DNA of 64,000 nt from CAYJGJ01 sp964367585 (GCA_964367585.1 CAYIYH010000005.1:33085-97084), one strand, 5' to 3'; shown: positions 33,446 through 43,218, counted from the stretch's first letter. Notes: generated by a model not told the origin, from the letters alone. Numbers and translations: made by a program.

Positions 33446-33883
33446 CTATATACTCTTATTGATATCACCAGCGACTTTACCAAGAACGGCATTAACATAT
33501 TTGGGAGAATCTCCCGTGCTATACTTCTTTGCCATTTCTACAGCCTCATTAATAGAAATCGCGTCTGTAATATCATCCGAATGAAATAACATTTCACAAG
33601 TTGAAAGCCTACAAATAGCAAGATCGACTTTTGGCATTCTCTTGATATCCCATTTCAATGCCTTTTCATTAATTCTACGGTCTATATCCGCTATGTTGTC
33701 TACTATATTTACCAACACCTTTTCAAAATACTCAACCTGATCTTGAATTTCCTCGTATGCAATAGTGTCTGCTCGCAACAATTCTAGCACGATGGCAGAC
33801 TTCATTTTCTTTTTAAAAACATTCTTCGCATCTAGCTCAAAAATATATTGCATAAGTCTTATTCTTGCTTTTTTTCTACTCAT
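33446..33883 (-). CDS. nusB: Transcription antitermination protein NusB
   Basis: The protein of about 145 residues begins MSRKKARIRLMQYIFELDAKN and has the NusB RNA-binding fold with LLRADTIAYEEI, ALKWDIKRMPKVDLAICRLSTCEMLF and SINEAVEMAKKYST. It binds boxA RNA with S10 (NusE) in rRNA antitermination. The start at 33883 overlaps the end of the upstream Asp23 gene, whose last codons carry the GGAGG site. A longer frame to 33928 would sit inside that gene. Confidence 0.93.
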   Translation of the reverse strand: MSRKKARIRLMQYIFELDAKNVFKKKMKSAIVLELLRADTIAYEEIQDQVEYFEKVLVNIVDNIADIDRRINEKALKWDIKRMPKVDLAICRLSTCEMLFHSDDITDAISINEAVEMAKKYSTGDSPKYVNAVLGKVAGDINKSI

Positions 33884-34247
33884 TTTCTGTAAAATCCTCC
33901 ACGTATGTGACATCATTAATGAAGACATCGATTTTAACTACTTTTATATCCAAAGACTTTTCCAATTTATTTTTAATTTTAGACTGGATTTCCCATACTA
34001 GCTGTGGAATATTATATCCAAATTGGACGACAATATGGAGTTCAATATAAAAACCTTCCTCTAATTCATATAATTTAATTCCACGGGAGAGTGGGTTTTT
34101 TCGTAAAATATTCCTTGATATATCTCTTGCGTAACTACTATAAAATTCACTTACACCATTGGTTCTTATTACAAGACGATGTATTATTCTCAAAACATCT
34201 AAATTATTCACAATATTTTCTTCATTTTGTAAAATTTGGTTTTCCAA
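33876..34247 (-). CDS. Asp23/Gls24 family protein
   Basis: The 123-residue protein matches the small Asp23/Gls24 (YqhY-like) family usually found next to nusB in Firmicutes: VSEFYSSYARDISRNIL, GIKLYELEEGFYIELHIVVQFGYNIPQL, and IKNKLEKSLDIKVVKIDVFINDV. Relatives are linked to envelope stress or regulation of fatty acid synthesis. The molecular role here is not known. It overlaps nusB by eight bases. Confidence 0.88.
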   Translation of the reverse strand: MENQILQNEENIVNNLDVLRIIHRLVIRTNGVSEFYSSYARDISRNILRKNPLSRGIKLYELEEGFYIELHIVVQFGYNIPQLVWEIQSKIKNKLEKSLDIKVVKIDVFINDVTYVEDFTENE

Positions 34248-34270
34248 AGGTGTTCCTCACTTATTATTGA

Positions 34271-35560
34271 CTATTCAACCGGATTGTCTGTTTCGATATT
34301 GACAATGTTTAACTCAATTTTTTCTATACGATTCTCTCTCACTGATAAGATTTTAAACTCACACACGCCTTCTACTACAACCAAGTTCAAATATCCATCA
34401 TTAGGTATTTCACCTAACTTATCCGCAATAAATCCACCTATTGTTTCACTCGATTCGGAAGTTAATTCTAATCCTGTTTCATCATTAAAATCATCCAAAT
34501 ATATATTGCCATGTAGTAAAAATTTAGTATCTGATACTTTTTGGATGGTCTCGCTTTGATCGTCGTATTCGTCGTCGATATCTCCCATTACTTCTTCGAT
34601 AATGTCTTCCATAGTGACTATACCACTAAACCCGCCGAATTCATTTATTAAGATAGCAATATGCTGGCGTGATTTTTGCAAGTCGAAGAATAGAGAGTCT
34701 ATATTTTTGCTTTCGGGTACAAAGTACGGTTTTCTCAAAATAGAGGCAATATCAACATTTTCGAAGCCATTTTTGCGGGCCTCTATCAAATAGTCTTTTA
34801 TGTTGAGTATTCCTATTATATTATCTGTTTCTTCTTTGCAAACAGGTATTCTTGAATGTTTCAGTTCCATTAATTCATCGAGATACTCTTCGACGGGGTC
34901 ATTTATATCAATAATAAACACGTCGGTTCGGGGAGTCATAATCTCATAAGCGAGTTCATCATCGAAGGCAAATATGCTATTAATCATATTTTTGCCTTCT
35001 TCTTTGATTATTCCGCTGTCCTGTCCCGCATCAAGCATCGACATAACATGATCTTCGCTAAAAGGACTGTCGTCTAAATGAGTGTCTTGCTTAAAGATTT
35101 TTAGAATAATGTTTACGATGCTAATAAGAATAAATGTAATAGGCCTAAAAACAACACAAAGAAAGTACTGTACATTTGCAAATGTAATCGAAAATTTTTC
35201 ACCATGAGACAACGACAATTTCCTAGGAAGTAATTCGGTCAAGATTAATGTGACCAAAACAAAATTAATTATTACAGCCTGCGTATTATCTTCAAAATAC
35301 GAAAGTGCCAAACTTATTGCAGCAAACACAACTACATAGCTGATTATTTTGTTTGTATATATGTATCTCGACGGTTTTTCAATTAGACAAAATAACTTCT
35401 CTGCTCTTTTGTCTTGATTTTCTTTGACATATATTTTAACGAAAGTTCTACTCACCTTACTCAGAGAAGTAGAAGATATTACTAGTATTGCATTAGTTAC
35501 AAGCAATAAGGTTATTGCTATAATAGTGTAATACAGCATGGGATCCGGGTCGTCTTGCAT
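34271..35560 (-). CDS. CNNM/CorC-type membrane protein (DUF21, CBS pair, CorC_HlyC)
   Basis: The 429-residue protein has an N-terminal DUF21 transmembrane domain (hydrophobic segments in about 1-175). A CBS pair follows (ITPRTDVFIIDINDPVEEYLDELMELKHSRIPV, then IGILNIKDYL), then EFGGFSGIVTMEDIIEEVMGDIDDEYD and the CorC_HlyC C-terminal domain. This architecture is that of magnesium/cobalt efflux or homeostasis proteins formerly called hemolysin-related. Transport itself is inferred from the family. Confidence 0.9.
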   Translation of the reverse strand: MQDDPDPMLYYTIIAITLLLVTNAILVISSTSLSKVSRTFVKIYVKENQDKRAEKLFCLIEKPSRYIYTNKIISYVVVFAAISLALSYFEDNTQAVIINFVLVTLILTELLPRKLSLSHGEKFSITFANVQYFLCVVFRPITFILISIVNIILKIFKQDTHLDDSPFSEDHVMSMLDAGQDSGIIKEEGKNMINSIFAFDDELAYEIMTPRTDVFIIDINDPVEEYLDELMELKHSRIPVCKEETDNIIGILNIKDYLIEARKNGFENVDIASILRKPYFVPESKNIDSLFFDLQKSRQHIAILINEFGGFSGIVTMEDIIEEVMGDIDDEYDDQSETIQKVSDTKFLLHGNIYLDDFNDETGLELTSESSETIGGFIADKLGEIPNDGYLNLVVVEGVCEFKILSVRENRIEKIELNIVNIETDNPVE

Positions 35561-35655
35561 GATTTTTCTCCTTATAATTTATATTAATCATTAACACGAA
35601 TTTTTCGCGCTTTTTAGTATACTATTGGTTATATTTCTTTTTTTATAAACAACTA

Positions 35656-36894
35656 TTAGCATTGTTTCTTCATTTTTCTAATAAAATAGTTCTCCGCGAC
35701 AGGTGAATCGACTTTAATTTTTACAATTTGCTGTGCATGAGGGGCAGATTCGACATACTCACCCTCGTCGTTAATAATGAAATCAATTTTCTGCTCATAG
35801 TAATCTACAAACGGTCCAAATATCTCTACGGTTTCGCCAACTGAAAACTTATTTCTTTGCTCCACTAATGCGATGCCACTTACTTCGTCATACGATTTAA
35901 CTACACCTACAAAGTCATATTCTCTCATGTATGCACTTGTCAAATAATTTTGTGCAATATCTTTTAGATGCTTAAAATAAAACCCCGTAGTGAATTCTCT
36001 ATGGCTTACTTTTCGCAATTCTGAGAGCCACTCTTCTTTGAAACAATAGGCTTGCGGACTATCATAATAAGAATCTATAGCTTTTCTATATGCAGACACC
36101 ACGGTCGCAACATAAAACACACTTTTCATTCTGCCTTCTATTTTGCATGAAGCAATCCCCGATTTTATTATTTCAGGAATATGCTCTATCATACATAAAT
36201 CACGAGAGTTAAGTATATATGTACCTCTCTCGTCTTCAACTATAGGAAAAGACTCGTTTGGTCTAGTTTCTTCGACTAAGGCATAATTCCATCTACATGG
36301 ATGTGCACACATACCCTGATTGGAATCTCTATCGGTCATATAATTGCTTAGCAAACATCTTCCAGAATAAGATATGCACATAGCCCCATGGATAAAGCAT
36401 TCAATATTCATATCGTTTGGCACATTCGCCTTAATTGTTTTTACTTCGTCTAACGTTAACTCCCGCGCCAAGACAATCCGTCTAATGCCATATTCATACC
36501 AAAACTTTGCACTCCTGTAATTTGTCATGTTTGCTTGAGTACTCAAGTGTATCGGCATGTTTGGATTTACTTCTTTGATGATATCCATGATACCTGGGTC
36601 GGAAACAATATAAGCATCTATCTCTATATCTTTAATTGTTTTCAAGTATTCCACAATTTGATCTATATCTTTGTTGTGTGCAAATATGTTTAAGGTTAAA
36701 TAAGCCCTTTTATCTCTTTCATGTGCGAATCGGACACCTTCTCTTATCTCTTCTATTGTAAAGTTACCAGAACTGGCACGCAGACTAAACATCTCACCAC
36801 CAAAATATACAGCATCTGCACCATATAATATTGCGGTTTTTAATTTATCTAAATCTCCGGCTGGAGCCAATAACTCTATTTTTTGTTTCGTCAT
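35656..36894 (-). CDS. U32-family protein, TrhP/YrrO-like tRNA uridine hydroxylation factor
   Basis: The 412-residue protein starts with KIELLAPAGDLDKLKTAILYGADAVYFGG. It carries the U32 signature around CFIHGAMCISYSGRCLLSNYM and MCAHPCRW, with the Cys set thought to hold an iron-sulfur cluster. EGRMKSVFYVATVV and a C-terminal beta-barrel follow. It is followed in transcription-reverse order by an O-methyltransferase and mltG, the same neighbourhood as yrrL-yrrM-yrrN-yrrO in Bacillus. There YrrO/TrhP makes 5-hydroxyuridine at tRNA wobble position 34 from prephenate. Peptidase activity is unlikely despite the family name. Confidence 0.88.
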   Translation of the reverse strand: MTKQKIELLAPAGDLDKLKTAILYGADAVYFGGEMFSLRASSGNFTIEEIREGVRFAHERDKRAYLTLNIFAHNKDIDQIVEYLKTIKDIEIDAYIVSDPGIMDIIKEVNPNMPIHLSTQANMTNYRSAKFWYEYGIRRIVLARELTLDEVKTIKANVPNDMNIECFIHGAMCISYSGRCLLSNYMTDRDSNQGMCAHPCRWNYALVEETRPNESFPIVEDERGTYILNSRDLCMIEHIPEIIKSGIASCKIEGRMKSVFYVATVVSAYRKAIDSYYDSPQAYCFKEEWLSELRKVSHREFTTGFYFKHLKDIAQNYLTSAYMREYDFVGVVKSYDEVSGIALVEQRNKFSVGETVEIFGPFVDYYEQKIDFIINDEGEYVESAPHAQQIVKIKVDSPVAENYFIRKMKKQC

Positions 36895-36997
36895 TTTTTA
36901 CTCTATTAAATCAAAATTACATGTCTACACGCTTGTACGCCTAACCAAAAGCAATAATTACAGATTATCTATCACAACTAGGATATATATTGGCGGA

Positions 36998-37735
36998 TTA
37001 CCCTCGCTTAAAAACACTTAAAGCTAATCCATCACCTACGGCTACTATTGAAGATGACAGAAAACTAATATTATGTATATAATCTATGTAGTCTTGTAAG
37101 TTACGTATGCTCGTCTTGTTCGCTTTATATATTTTATTGTTATCTATTGTGGGCAATGCAACCAATCCTTTTAATAAAACATTATCTGTCAAAATAAGCG
37201 CACCGTCTTCACAATAAGGCACTATCATATCTAAAAATTCTTTATTGTGGCTTTTGGACGCATCGAAAAATGCGCAATCGATAGTAAGATTTGAGTCGTC
37301 TAAATAATTAGGCAACTCTTCTTTTGCATCTCCTTCGATAAGTGTAATTCTATCTTGTAATGCATATTTTTTTATATTCGCCCTTGCTTCTTTACATAAA
37401 TCCCCATTCTTTTCTACAGTAATTACTTTAGCTTCGGGACACGATAATGCAAAAAAAATTGATGAATAGCCAACTGCTGCACCAATTTCCATAATACATT
37501 TTGGCTTTTTTATCTCTAAAAGTGACTTTAACAATACTTCAGTTTCTTGCAATATTATTGGCACATTTATACTTTGTGCATACTCGCGTAAACTGTGTAA
37601 TTCACCATTGTAAGCTCTATAATGAGTATTAATAAAATCTGTCACTGCAGGGTAAACTATTTCACGAGGTATTTCACTTTTATTAAAATGCGAGATATTA
37701 CTCTCTTTCTCTATTTCAGTAAAGTCGTTTTGCAT
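36998..37735 (-). CDS. O-methyltransferase, likely tRNA 5-hydroxyuridine methyltransferase TrmR
   Basis: The 245-residue SAM-dependent O-methyltransferase is of the catechol-methyltransferase-like family: CIMEIGAAVGYSSIFFAL (SAM loop), ALQDRITLIEGDAKEELP, DCAFFDASKSHNKEFLD and LTDNVLLKG. In the yrrM position beside a TrhP-like gene, the expected reaction is methylation of 5-hydroxyuridine to 5-methoxyuridine at tRNA position 34 (from the known Bacillus pair). The N-terminus is extended by about 25 residues relative to typical members. Confidence 0.8.
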   Translation of the reverse strand: MQNDFTEIEKESNISHFNKSEIPREIVYPAVTDFINTHYRAYNGELHSLREYAQSINVPIILQETEVLLKSLLEIKKPKCIMEIGAAVGYSSIFFALSCPEAKVITVEKNGDLCKEARANIKKYALQDRITLIEGDAKEELPNYLDDSNLTIDCAFFDASKSHNKEFLDMIVPYCEDGALILTDNVLLKGLVALPTIDNNKIYKANKTSIRNLQDYIDYIHNISFLSSSIVAVGDGLALSVFKRG

Positions 37736-37783
37736 TTCGTCCGATGCTCGCTTTCAATATCATACGTTTCGCATGTTTTGAAA

Positions 37784-38824
37784 TTAATACCAAAGATTAG
37801 CATTTACAGTATCTAAATGCTCTTGATACGTACTACTATATAATACCGTACCATCTTCCTTTGCAAAAAAATATAAATCATCTGTAATTTCAGGATTAAG
37901 GCATGCTTCCATAGTAGGGATAGATGGGTTACAAATAGGCCCTATCGGCAAACTTCCATACATATACGTATTATATAATGAATCATACTCGGTATCTTCT
38001 ATCGTTACATACACCCTCTTTTCACCTTTTGCATACAAAGCCGTGCTACAGCTTTCCAAATTCATTCCAATATTCAATCTCTGTTGGAAAACTCCCGCTA
38101 TTTTAGGAGTATCGACGGCAAAAAGAGTTTCTGCCTCGACTACCGATGCAAATGTTACGAATTCGTACAAGGTGTATCCACTTGCCTCAATTTGTGGGAG
38201 TAAAGGTTCTATTTTTGATTCAAAGACATCTAATATATGCCTCGTTACTTGCTTAACGTCCTTTTCTTGTTCGGTAATAAAATATGTATCGGGATACAAA
38301 AAACCGTCTAGTGGGCATCTAATGCTCTCCTGGAAGATTTCATCCGTCAAAAAACTATACTCAAGTGTAAGTTCATTTAAAAAATCTCTATCGTTCCACG
38401 TTGCAATTACTTCTTCTGGAGTAATCTCTAAAGCAACAGCAATAGCCTCAGCTGCAACATCAAAAGTAGCTCCCTCGAATATTGTAAATCGGTTAGTAGA
38501 AACATACTCAAACGTGCCGTTGTTGATAATATCGAATATCTCTGAAGTAGACATTGACTTGTTGAGCACATAAGAATTGGCTTGTAAGGTATCATGAGGA
38601 TTCAATTTTAAATATATTTTTACAATATTTTCATTTTTAATAAGGCCCGATTCATAAAGGAGGCTTATTATCTGTCCTTCACCCATTCCCGATTCTACAT
38701 TTACGGATATAGGCGCATCATCATCAGGGTTCACAGGCTCCAATCCGCTTCTCAGAAGAGAATATGATCCGATTCCTATTCCAACAAGAATTAACAGTGT
38801 GACAATAATTACATATTTTTTCAA
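37784..38824 (-). CDS. mltG: Endolytic murein transglycosylase
   Basis: The 346-residue protein has an N-terminal membrane anchor (YVIIVTLLILVGIGIGSYSLL) and the YceG/MltG domain: VNVESGMGEGQIISLLYESGLI (LysM-like), LDGFLYPDTYFI, FVTFASVVEAET with the catalytic Glu, GVFQQRLNIGMNLESC, and GLPIGPI-like YGSLPIGPICNPS. It cuts nascent glycan strands at the outer face of the membrane. It keeps the yrrL-yrrM order. Confidence 0.93.
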   Translation of the reverse strand: MKKYVIIVTLLILVGIGIGSYSLLRSGLEPVNPDDDAPISVNVESGMGEGQIISLLYESGLIKNENIVKIYLKLNPHDTLQANSYVLNKSMSTSEIFDIINNGTFEYVSTNRFTIFEGATFDVAAEAIAVALEITPEEVIATWNDRDFLNELTLEYSFLTDEIFQESIRCPLDGFLYPDTYFITEQEKDVKQVTRHILDVFESKIEPLLPQIEASGYTLYEFVTFASVVEAETLFAVDTPKIAGVFQQRLNIGMNLESCSTALYAKGEKRVYVTIEDTEYDSLYNTYMYGSLPIGPICNPSIPTMEACLNPEITDDLYFFAKEDGTVLYSSTYQEHLDTVNANLWY

Positions 38825-38891
38825 TTATACACCTCTAAATTGCAACAAATATCATCACTCAGATATGAGTACTAATATTTGTTACGAAAAA

Positions 38892-39458
38892 TTAAGACTG
38901 TTTAGATCTTCCCAAATATTCACCCGAACGAGTATCGATTTGAATAGTTTCACCTTCTTCTATGAAGATAGGAACTTGTACTGTTGTTCCTGTTTCGACA
39001 ATAGCTGCCTTAGTAACATTAGTAGCAGTATCCCCTTTTACACCAGGCTCTGTTTCTATAACCTTTAAGTCGACAAAGTTAGGAGCTTCTACTAAGAATG
39101 GTTTATTTTGGTAAAATTTTATAGATGCAACATCGTTTTCACGAAGAAATTTAATTGCCTCTTCTACGATGCTTGCAGAAAGAGGTACTTGCTCATACGA
39201 CTCTTCATCCATGAAGTAGTATAATTCACCGTCATTATATAAATATTGCATACTTTTAGACTCAATATGTGCCTTAGGGAACTTATCATTTGGGTTGAAT
39301 GCTTCTTCCCTAGTAGCTCCTGTAATAATATTTTTATATTTTGTTCTTACAAATGCAGCCCCCTTACCCGGTTTAACATGTTGAAAATCAACTACAACAT
39401 GTGGCTCTCCATTTATTTGGAATGTAATACCTTTTCTAAAATCACTTGCATATACCAT
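38892..39458 (-). CDS. efp: Translation elongation factor P
   Basis: The 188-residue, three-domain factor begins with [38 protein letters not shown]. The loop Lys in KPGKGAAF is the potentially modified residue that reaches the peptidyl-transferase centre. The C-terminal S-box GEYLGRS is present. It rescues ribosomes stalled on polyproline. It lies 135 bp after rpmB and is separated from it by a terminator-like hairpin. Confidence 0.96.
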   Translation of the reverse strand: MVYASDFRKGITFQINGEPHVVVDFQHVKPGKGAAFVRTKYKNIITGATREEAFNPNDKFPKAHIESKSMQYLYNDGELYYFMDEESYEQVPLSASIVEEAIKFLRENDVASIKFYQNKPFLVEAPNFVDLKVIETEPGVKGDTATNVTKAAIVETGTTVQVPIFIEEGETIQIDTRSGEYLGRSKQS

Positions 39459-39488
39459 TGGGGCTTTCCTCTTTTCTGAATAAACACT

Positions 39489-39525
39489 AAAAATAAGACA
39501 AAACGAGATTATTCATTTTGCCTTA
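39489..39525 (-). terminator. Terminator-like hairpin after rpmB
   Basis: On the minus strand AAGGCAAAA pairs with TTTTGTCTT (one G-T) over a twelve-base loop and is followed by ATTTTT. It would end the rpmB transcript before efp. Confidence 0.65.
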
Positions 39526-39593
39526 CCGATACCAAATTAATCTACACTAATAAATGTAAGCACAAAAAATGCTCCATTACATTCACCTAGACC

Positions 39594-39785
39594 TTATACA
39601 GCTCTATTTATCTTGTTAGATCTTATACAACTTGTACATACTTTCATTCTACGTACTGAAAGATTATCAGTAACCTTCACAGTTTGAATGTTAGCATTCC
39701 ATTTTCTTCTAGTATGTCTGTTTGAGTGTGATACATTATTACCAGAAACTTGTCCTTTTCCGCATATTTCACATTTTCTTGACAT
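39594..39785 (-). CDS. rpmB: 50S ribosomal protein L28
   Basis: The 63-residue protein begins [33 protein letters not shown], split here by convention, and ends [25 protein letters not shown]. The pairs C5/C8 and CTSC give the zinc-ribbon form of L28. It is a stand-alone gene, as in most Firmicutes. An AGGTGCG site precedes the ATG. The terminator-like hairpin at 39489 follows. Confidence 0.95.
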   Translation of the reverse strand: MSRKCEICGKGQVSGNNVSHSNRHTRRKWNANIQTVKVTDNLSVRRMKVCTSCIRSNKINRAV

Positions 39786-39989
39786 TATCGCACCTCCTTT
39801 TTGTATTTTGTCTCATATATTCCGTATACAAGTATATCATTTTTTTCATTACTATGCAAGCATATATATGATTACATATAATAAAAATTTGAACTATTTA
39901 AAGTAAATCCCATCTATTTTCATTGCAACTACCACATGTCGATATAATAGAAATTACAATGAGAATTCAGAAGGAATAAAATAAACAAC

Positions 39990-40418
39990 TTAAGATTTGA
40001 CACGTACAAAAGTAGCCTGTGCCGTTGCCGCTACCTTTTTTGTAATAGGACTAACGGCAGTCCCCCTTAATCTAATCAGATTCTTTCCTATGTTTACGGC
40101 TTCTACTACGAAATAATACTCTTCTTCCAAAAAAGGTCTAATATAGTTGACACTTAAGTCTGCCGTCGCAGTACTTGGATGATCTGAGTAAGCTTTTGCC
40201 GATATTCCTAAAGCCACATCGAACATAGTAGCAACAATTCCTCCGTGGCACTCTCCACGTTGATTCTTTTCCCAATCTTTTATCTTAAAGGAAATAGTTG
40301 CAGTATTGTTTATTTGGTCGAAATCGACTAGTTTAGGTTCTAGAAGACTATTGACTCTGCCATCATTCATAGTATTAATTTTATCTATTGTATTTAAAAG
40401 AATATCTTTAACACTCAT
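39990..40418 (-). CDS. PaaI-family hotdog thioesterase
   Basis: The approximately 142-residue single hotdog-fold protein has the family active-site stretch RGECHGGIVATMFDVALGISAKAYSD and the later TADLSVNYIRPF and KVAATAQATFVRV. Such proteins hydrolyse acyl-CoA or similar thioesters. The substrate is not predictable. The ATG at 40418 has AGGAAA upstream. It appears monocistronic. Confidence 0.85.
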   Translation of the reverse strand: MSVKDILLNTIDKINTMNDGRVNSLLEPKLVDFDQINNTATISFKIKDWEKNQRGECHGGIVATMFDVALGISAKAYSDHPSTATADLSVNYIRPFLEEEYYFVVEAVNIGKNLIRLRGTAVSPITKKVAATAQATFVRVKS

Positions 40419-40552
40419 AATCTTATTTCCTTCTTCAATACACATTATATTGTTACGCTGTATTCAAATAACAATACATCACTTCTAATCATATATTTAA
40501 ACATTACTTCAAACAAAATAGCATACACTATTTCAGATCAGACAATCATATA

Positions 40553-40726
40553 TTACTTCGAATCTAGTGATTTCCTAATATATGCGACCCCTAAGAATCC
40601 TGAGAAAACTAGTAACATCCATGCCCATGATTCTGTATTAACTACAAAAAGATGAATCACACTGTATATGCATATTACTAAAAAGAAAATACCTGATAGG
40701 AAATACTTTTTATTCATTATACTCAT
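40553..40726 (-). CDS. Small two-helix membrane protein
   Basis: A 57-codon frame starts MSIMNKKYFLSG and contains two hydrophobic segments (IFFLVICIYSVIHLFVV and WAWMLLVFSGFLGVAYI). It ends in a basic tail RKSLDSK. The AGGAGC sequence lies next to the first ATG (40726) and ten bases before the second (40717), which is the more likely start. No family is recognised. It fills part of an otherwise gene-free 466-bp gap between a thioesterase gene and deoC. The rest of that gap (40446-40552, 40727-40911) shows only a small GCGTATT/AATACGC stem. Confidence 0.6.
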   Translation of the reverse strand: MSIMNKKYFLSGIFFLVICIYSVIHLFVVNTESWAWMLLVFSGFLGVAYIRKSLDSK

Positions 40727-40911
40727 GCTCCTATTAAATCAATACTAAGAAATTAATGTGAGATTGTTCAAGTGATACGTGTCGAGGATTGAGAGCTAGT
40801 CTATATACTTTATAACAGCGTATTCAAGAACAATTCTCAAATACGCCATAAATAGTCTCATATTTTACGATTGAATAACGGGACACTCTAATAAACTAAT
40901 ATCAGTAAACA

Positions 40912-41601
40912 CTACTTTACATTTTCACAAATTTTAACACCACTACTTGTTCCGATCCTAGTAGCACCTTCATTTATCATAGCCACTGCATCTTCATAAG
41001 ACTTGACTCCACCCGAGGCCTTTATACCCAAATCTTCTTTCACAATAGATTTAATAATTTTAATATGCTCTACACTTGCGCCACTTGTTGAAAAACCAGT
41101 AGACGTTTTTACGATATCCACACCGCATTCGATTGCCAAATTACATGCCAATACAATCTCTTCGTCTGTCAAAAGACAAGTTTCTATAATTAGTTTTACT
41201 AGTGCATTGTTAGCTTTTGCAACATTGACTACAGCACTAATATCATTCTTCAAATAATCAGTATCGTTATCTTTCAGTTTGCCAACATTAATAACCATAT
41301 CTATTTCATGTGCACCTGCTTCAATGCTATTTTTAGTTTCGAAAGCTTTTGTATCGGTAGAATTTGCACCTAATGGAAATCCGATTACCGTAGCAACTTT
41401 GACATCACTGTCTGCCAAGAGCTTTACTGCAAGTGGAATATATGCAGGGTTTACACAAACCGCATAAAAATTATGTTGCTTAGCTTCATCACACAACTTA
41501 ACTATATCCGCTTCATTCGCATCCGGTTTTAATATTGTATGATCTATATAACTATTAATTCTATTCTTCAAAATGCTCTCTTTTCTCATGTGTAAATTCA
41601 C
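40912..41601 (-). CDS. deoC: Deoxyribose-phosphate aldolase
   Basis: The enzyme of about 220-229 residues splits deoxyribose 5-phosphate to glyceraldehyde 3-phosphate and acetaldehyde. YIDHTILKPDA, VCVNPAYIPLA, VIGFPLGA, EIDMVINVGKL, the Schiff-base region IVKTSTGFSTSGA and IKASGGVKSYEDA with the second Lys are all present. The start is uncertain. The ATG at 41601 is in frame, but a TTG at 41571 with GAGAG upstream would give a more usual N-terminus. Confidence 0.94.
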   Translation of the reverse strand: MNLHMRKESILKNRINSYIDHTILKPDANEADIVKLCDEAKQHNFYAVCVNPAYIPLAVKLLADSDVKVATVIGFPLGANSTDTKAFETKNSIEAGAHEIDMVINVGKLKDNDTDYLKNDISAVVNVAKANNALVKLIIETCLLTDEEIVLACNLAIECGVDIVKTSTGFSTSGASVEHIKIIKSIVKEDLGIKASGGVKSYEDAVAMINEGATRIGTSSGVKICENVK

Positions 41602-41668
41602 ATCAATAATATGATCTGTAATTATTTTAATCTACACTCGCATTGTCTACACGCAATAGCAAAACATG

Positions 41669-42202
41669 CTAGATTTTTTCTTCTTCTTCGGCTACAATTT
41701 CTGCCTCTTTGCTTTCAGCAACATCTACAGTCGCTTCGCCAACTTCAGAAACATCTGGCTCTACTTTTGATTTTCCAAGCTTCTTAGGTTTAGCTTTTTT
41801 AGGTTCTTCTTCAGTTACATCTGCCGCAGGCGCACTAGAATTCTTAGAAGATATTACAGATGAAATAGACCATTTTTCCATTTCAAATTTCACCTTGTCA
41901 GCTCCAACTTGGATAACAATTGTATCATCCTTAGTTTTTACAATCTTTCCTCTAATTCCACCGATTGTAACAATTTCATCACCTACACCTAAAGAACTTC
42001 TCATTTCTTTAATCGCTTTGTCCTTTTTCCTTTGAGGTTTGATCATCAAAAAGTACATTGCAAGGAACATAATACCAAAAGGCAATACCATTCCTAAAAG
42101 GCTAGAAGTCCCTGTCGCTTCCGTATCGGCAAATGCAGGAACAGCTGTAAGTGGTAAACAAAGTACCGTGAAACATAAAATTCTTATCATCTGTTTTTTC
42201 AT
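41669..42202 (-). CDS. yajC: Preprotein translocase-associated protein YajC, with long charged tail
   Basis: The 177-residue protein has a basic start and hydrophobic segment resembling a signal peptide (ending AVPAFADTE). The YajC core follows, with one membrane helix (GMVLPFGIMFLAMYFLMIKPQRKKDKAI) and a small beta domain (LGVGDEIVTIGGIRGKIV). About 70 extra residues rich in Lys, Glu and Ala follow, which usual YajC proteins (about 85-115 residues) lack. YajC associates with SecDF at the translocon. An AGGAGG site precedes the ATG. secD/secF are not adjacent here. Confidence 0.9.
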   Translation of the reverse strand: MKKQMIRILCFTVLCLPLTAVPAFADTEATGTSSLLGMVLPFGIMFLAMYFLMIKPQRKKDKAIKEMRSSLGVGDEIVTIGGIRGKIVKTKDDTIVIQVGADKVKFEMEKWSISSVISSKNSSAPAADVTEEEPKKAKPKKLGKSKVEPDVSEVGEATVDVAESKEAEIVAEEEEKI

Positions 42203-42450
42203 TTAAATAAATCCTCCTAATAATCGATTATTTAACGCTTCATATGATAACATACATATGGTAAATTATTCATAACATATAATCACTATTCATTTTATTC
42301 TAGAATAAAAGATTAATATTCACCTATGCAGTAACATCAAAAATATTTGTAAATACAATATATTTACCTTGTATATAATATCAGTTTGATTTAAATAAAT
42401 CAAGGGATATTTTGTATATTTGACACATTTGTTTCAATAGAAAGTAAAAA

Positions 42451-43218
42451 TTAAAAATAATTATATATATTGAATATCCCTAGCATCAAAAGTGCAATAA
42501 TCACAATAATAAGCATCCTCTCGTCTGTTTGGTCAGAGGTTTTTTCTGTAATACGTTTTCCTAAATACGCTCCTAAGACACCACCTAGACACATAAATAG
42601 CAAATAAAATACGCCAACATCGGGAACAGACCCCGTAACAAAAGTAATTATCAAAGAAGTTGCCTGAGACAAAAATATCAATAATAGAGAGGTCTTAACA
42701 ATCTCTTTAGTAGGCATAGTATAAAAATAATGGAGCGCAGCTATGTTTATCGGCCCTCCACCTATCCCCAAAAAAGAGGCAATTGTACCTAAGATAAATC
42801 CTAAGAATAATGTAAAAAACGGATTCTTTACATTGAGCGTATTGATTCTTCTTTTAAATACAAGATAAAATAATACTGATAAATTAAGAAGCAACAAAAA
42901 TATTGTCTGCAAAAAATCTATTTCACTTCCCGAATTTAGGAGTGTTATTTTACCTAATCCTCCTCCAAATACAGCACCTATTGCAAGAAAAATCGTTAGT
43001 TTTATTTCTATGCTCACTTCTTGTTTCCTTGAAGTAATGATTGATGTAGTCGACATAAATAAAACGGTAGTACCAGTCAAAAAATTAATAGTCAATGCAT
43101 CAAAATGACCAAGATAATCTATTACGGGTTTCATTATCAATCCACCGCCAATTCCACTTATGGCTCCTATTATGCAAGAACAAAATGCAATGAAAAAATA
43201 TATAACTTGCATAAACAA
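42451..43218 (-). CDS. TauE/SafE-family sulfite/anion exporter
   Basis: The 255-residue polytopic protein has the family's duplicated motifs: IGAISGIGGGLIMKPVI near the N-terminus and GTIASFLGIGGGPINIAALHYF in the second half, with about eight membrane segments. Relatives export sulfite, sulfoacetate or other anions; the substrate here cannot be told. It is transcribed divergently from the MFS exporter. A perfect 18-bp palindrome (42293-42310) lies in the 248-bp space before yajC. Confidence 0.85.
   Translation of the reverse strand: MFMQVIYFFIAFCSCIIGAISGIGGGLIMKPVIDYLGHFDALTINFLTGTTVLFMSTTSIITSRKQEVSIEIKLTIFLAIGAVFGGGLGKITLLNSGSEIDFLQTIFLLLLNLSVLFYLVFKRRINTLNVKNPFFTLFLGFILGTIASFLGIGGGPINIAALHYFYTMPTKEIVKTSLLLIFLSQATSLIITFVTGSVPDVGVFYLLFMCLGGVLGAYLGKRITEKTSDQTDERMLIIVIIALLMLGIFNIYNYF

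Noticed and set aside
42293..42310. Perfect 18-bp AT-rich palindrome as a terminator of the TauE/SafE gene
   Set aside because: No T-run and about 140 bp after the stop; simple AT palindromes are expected by chance in such sequence.
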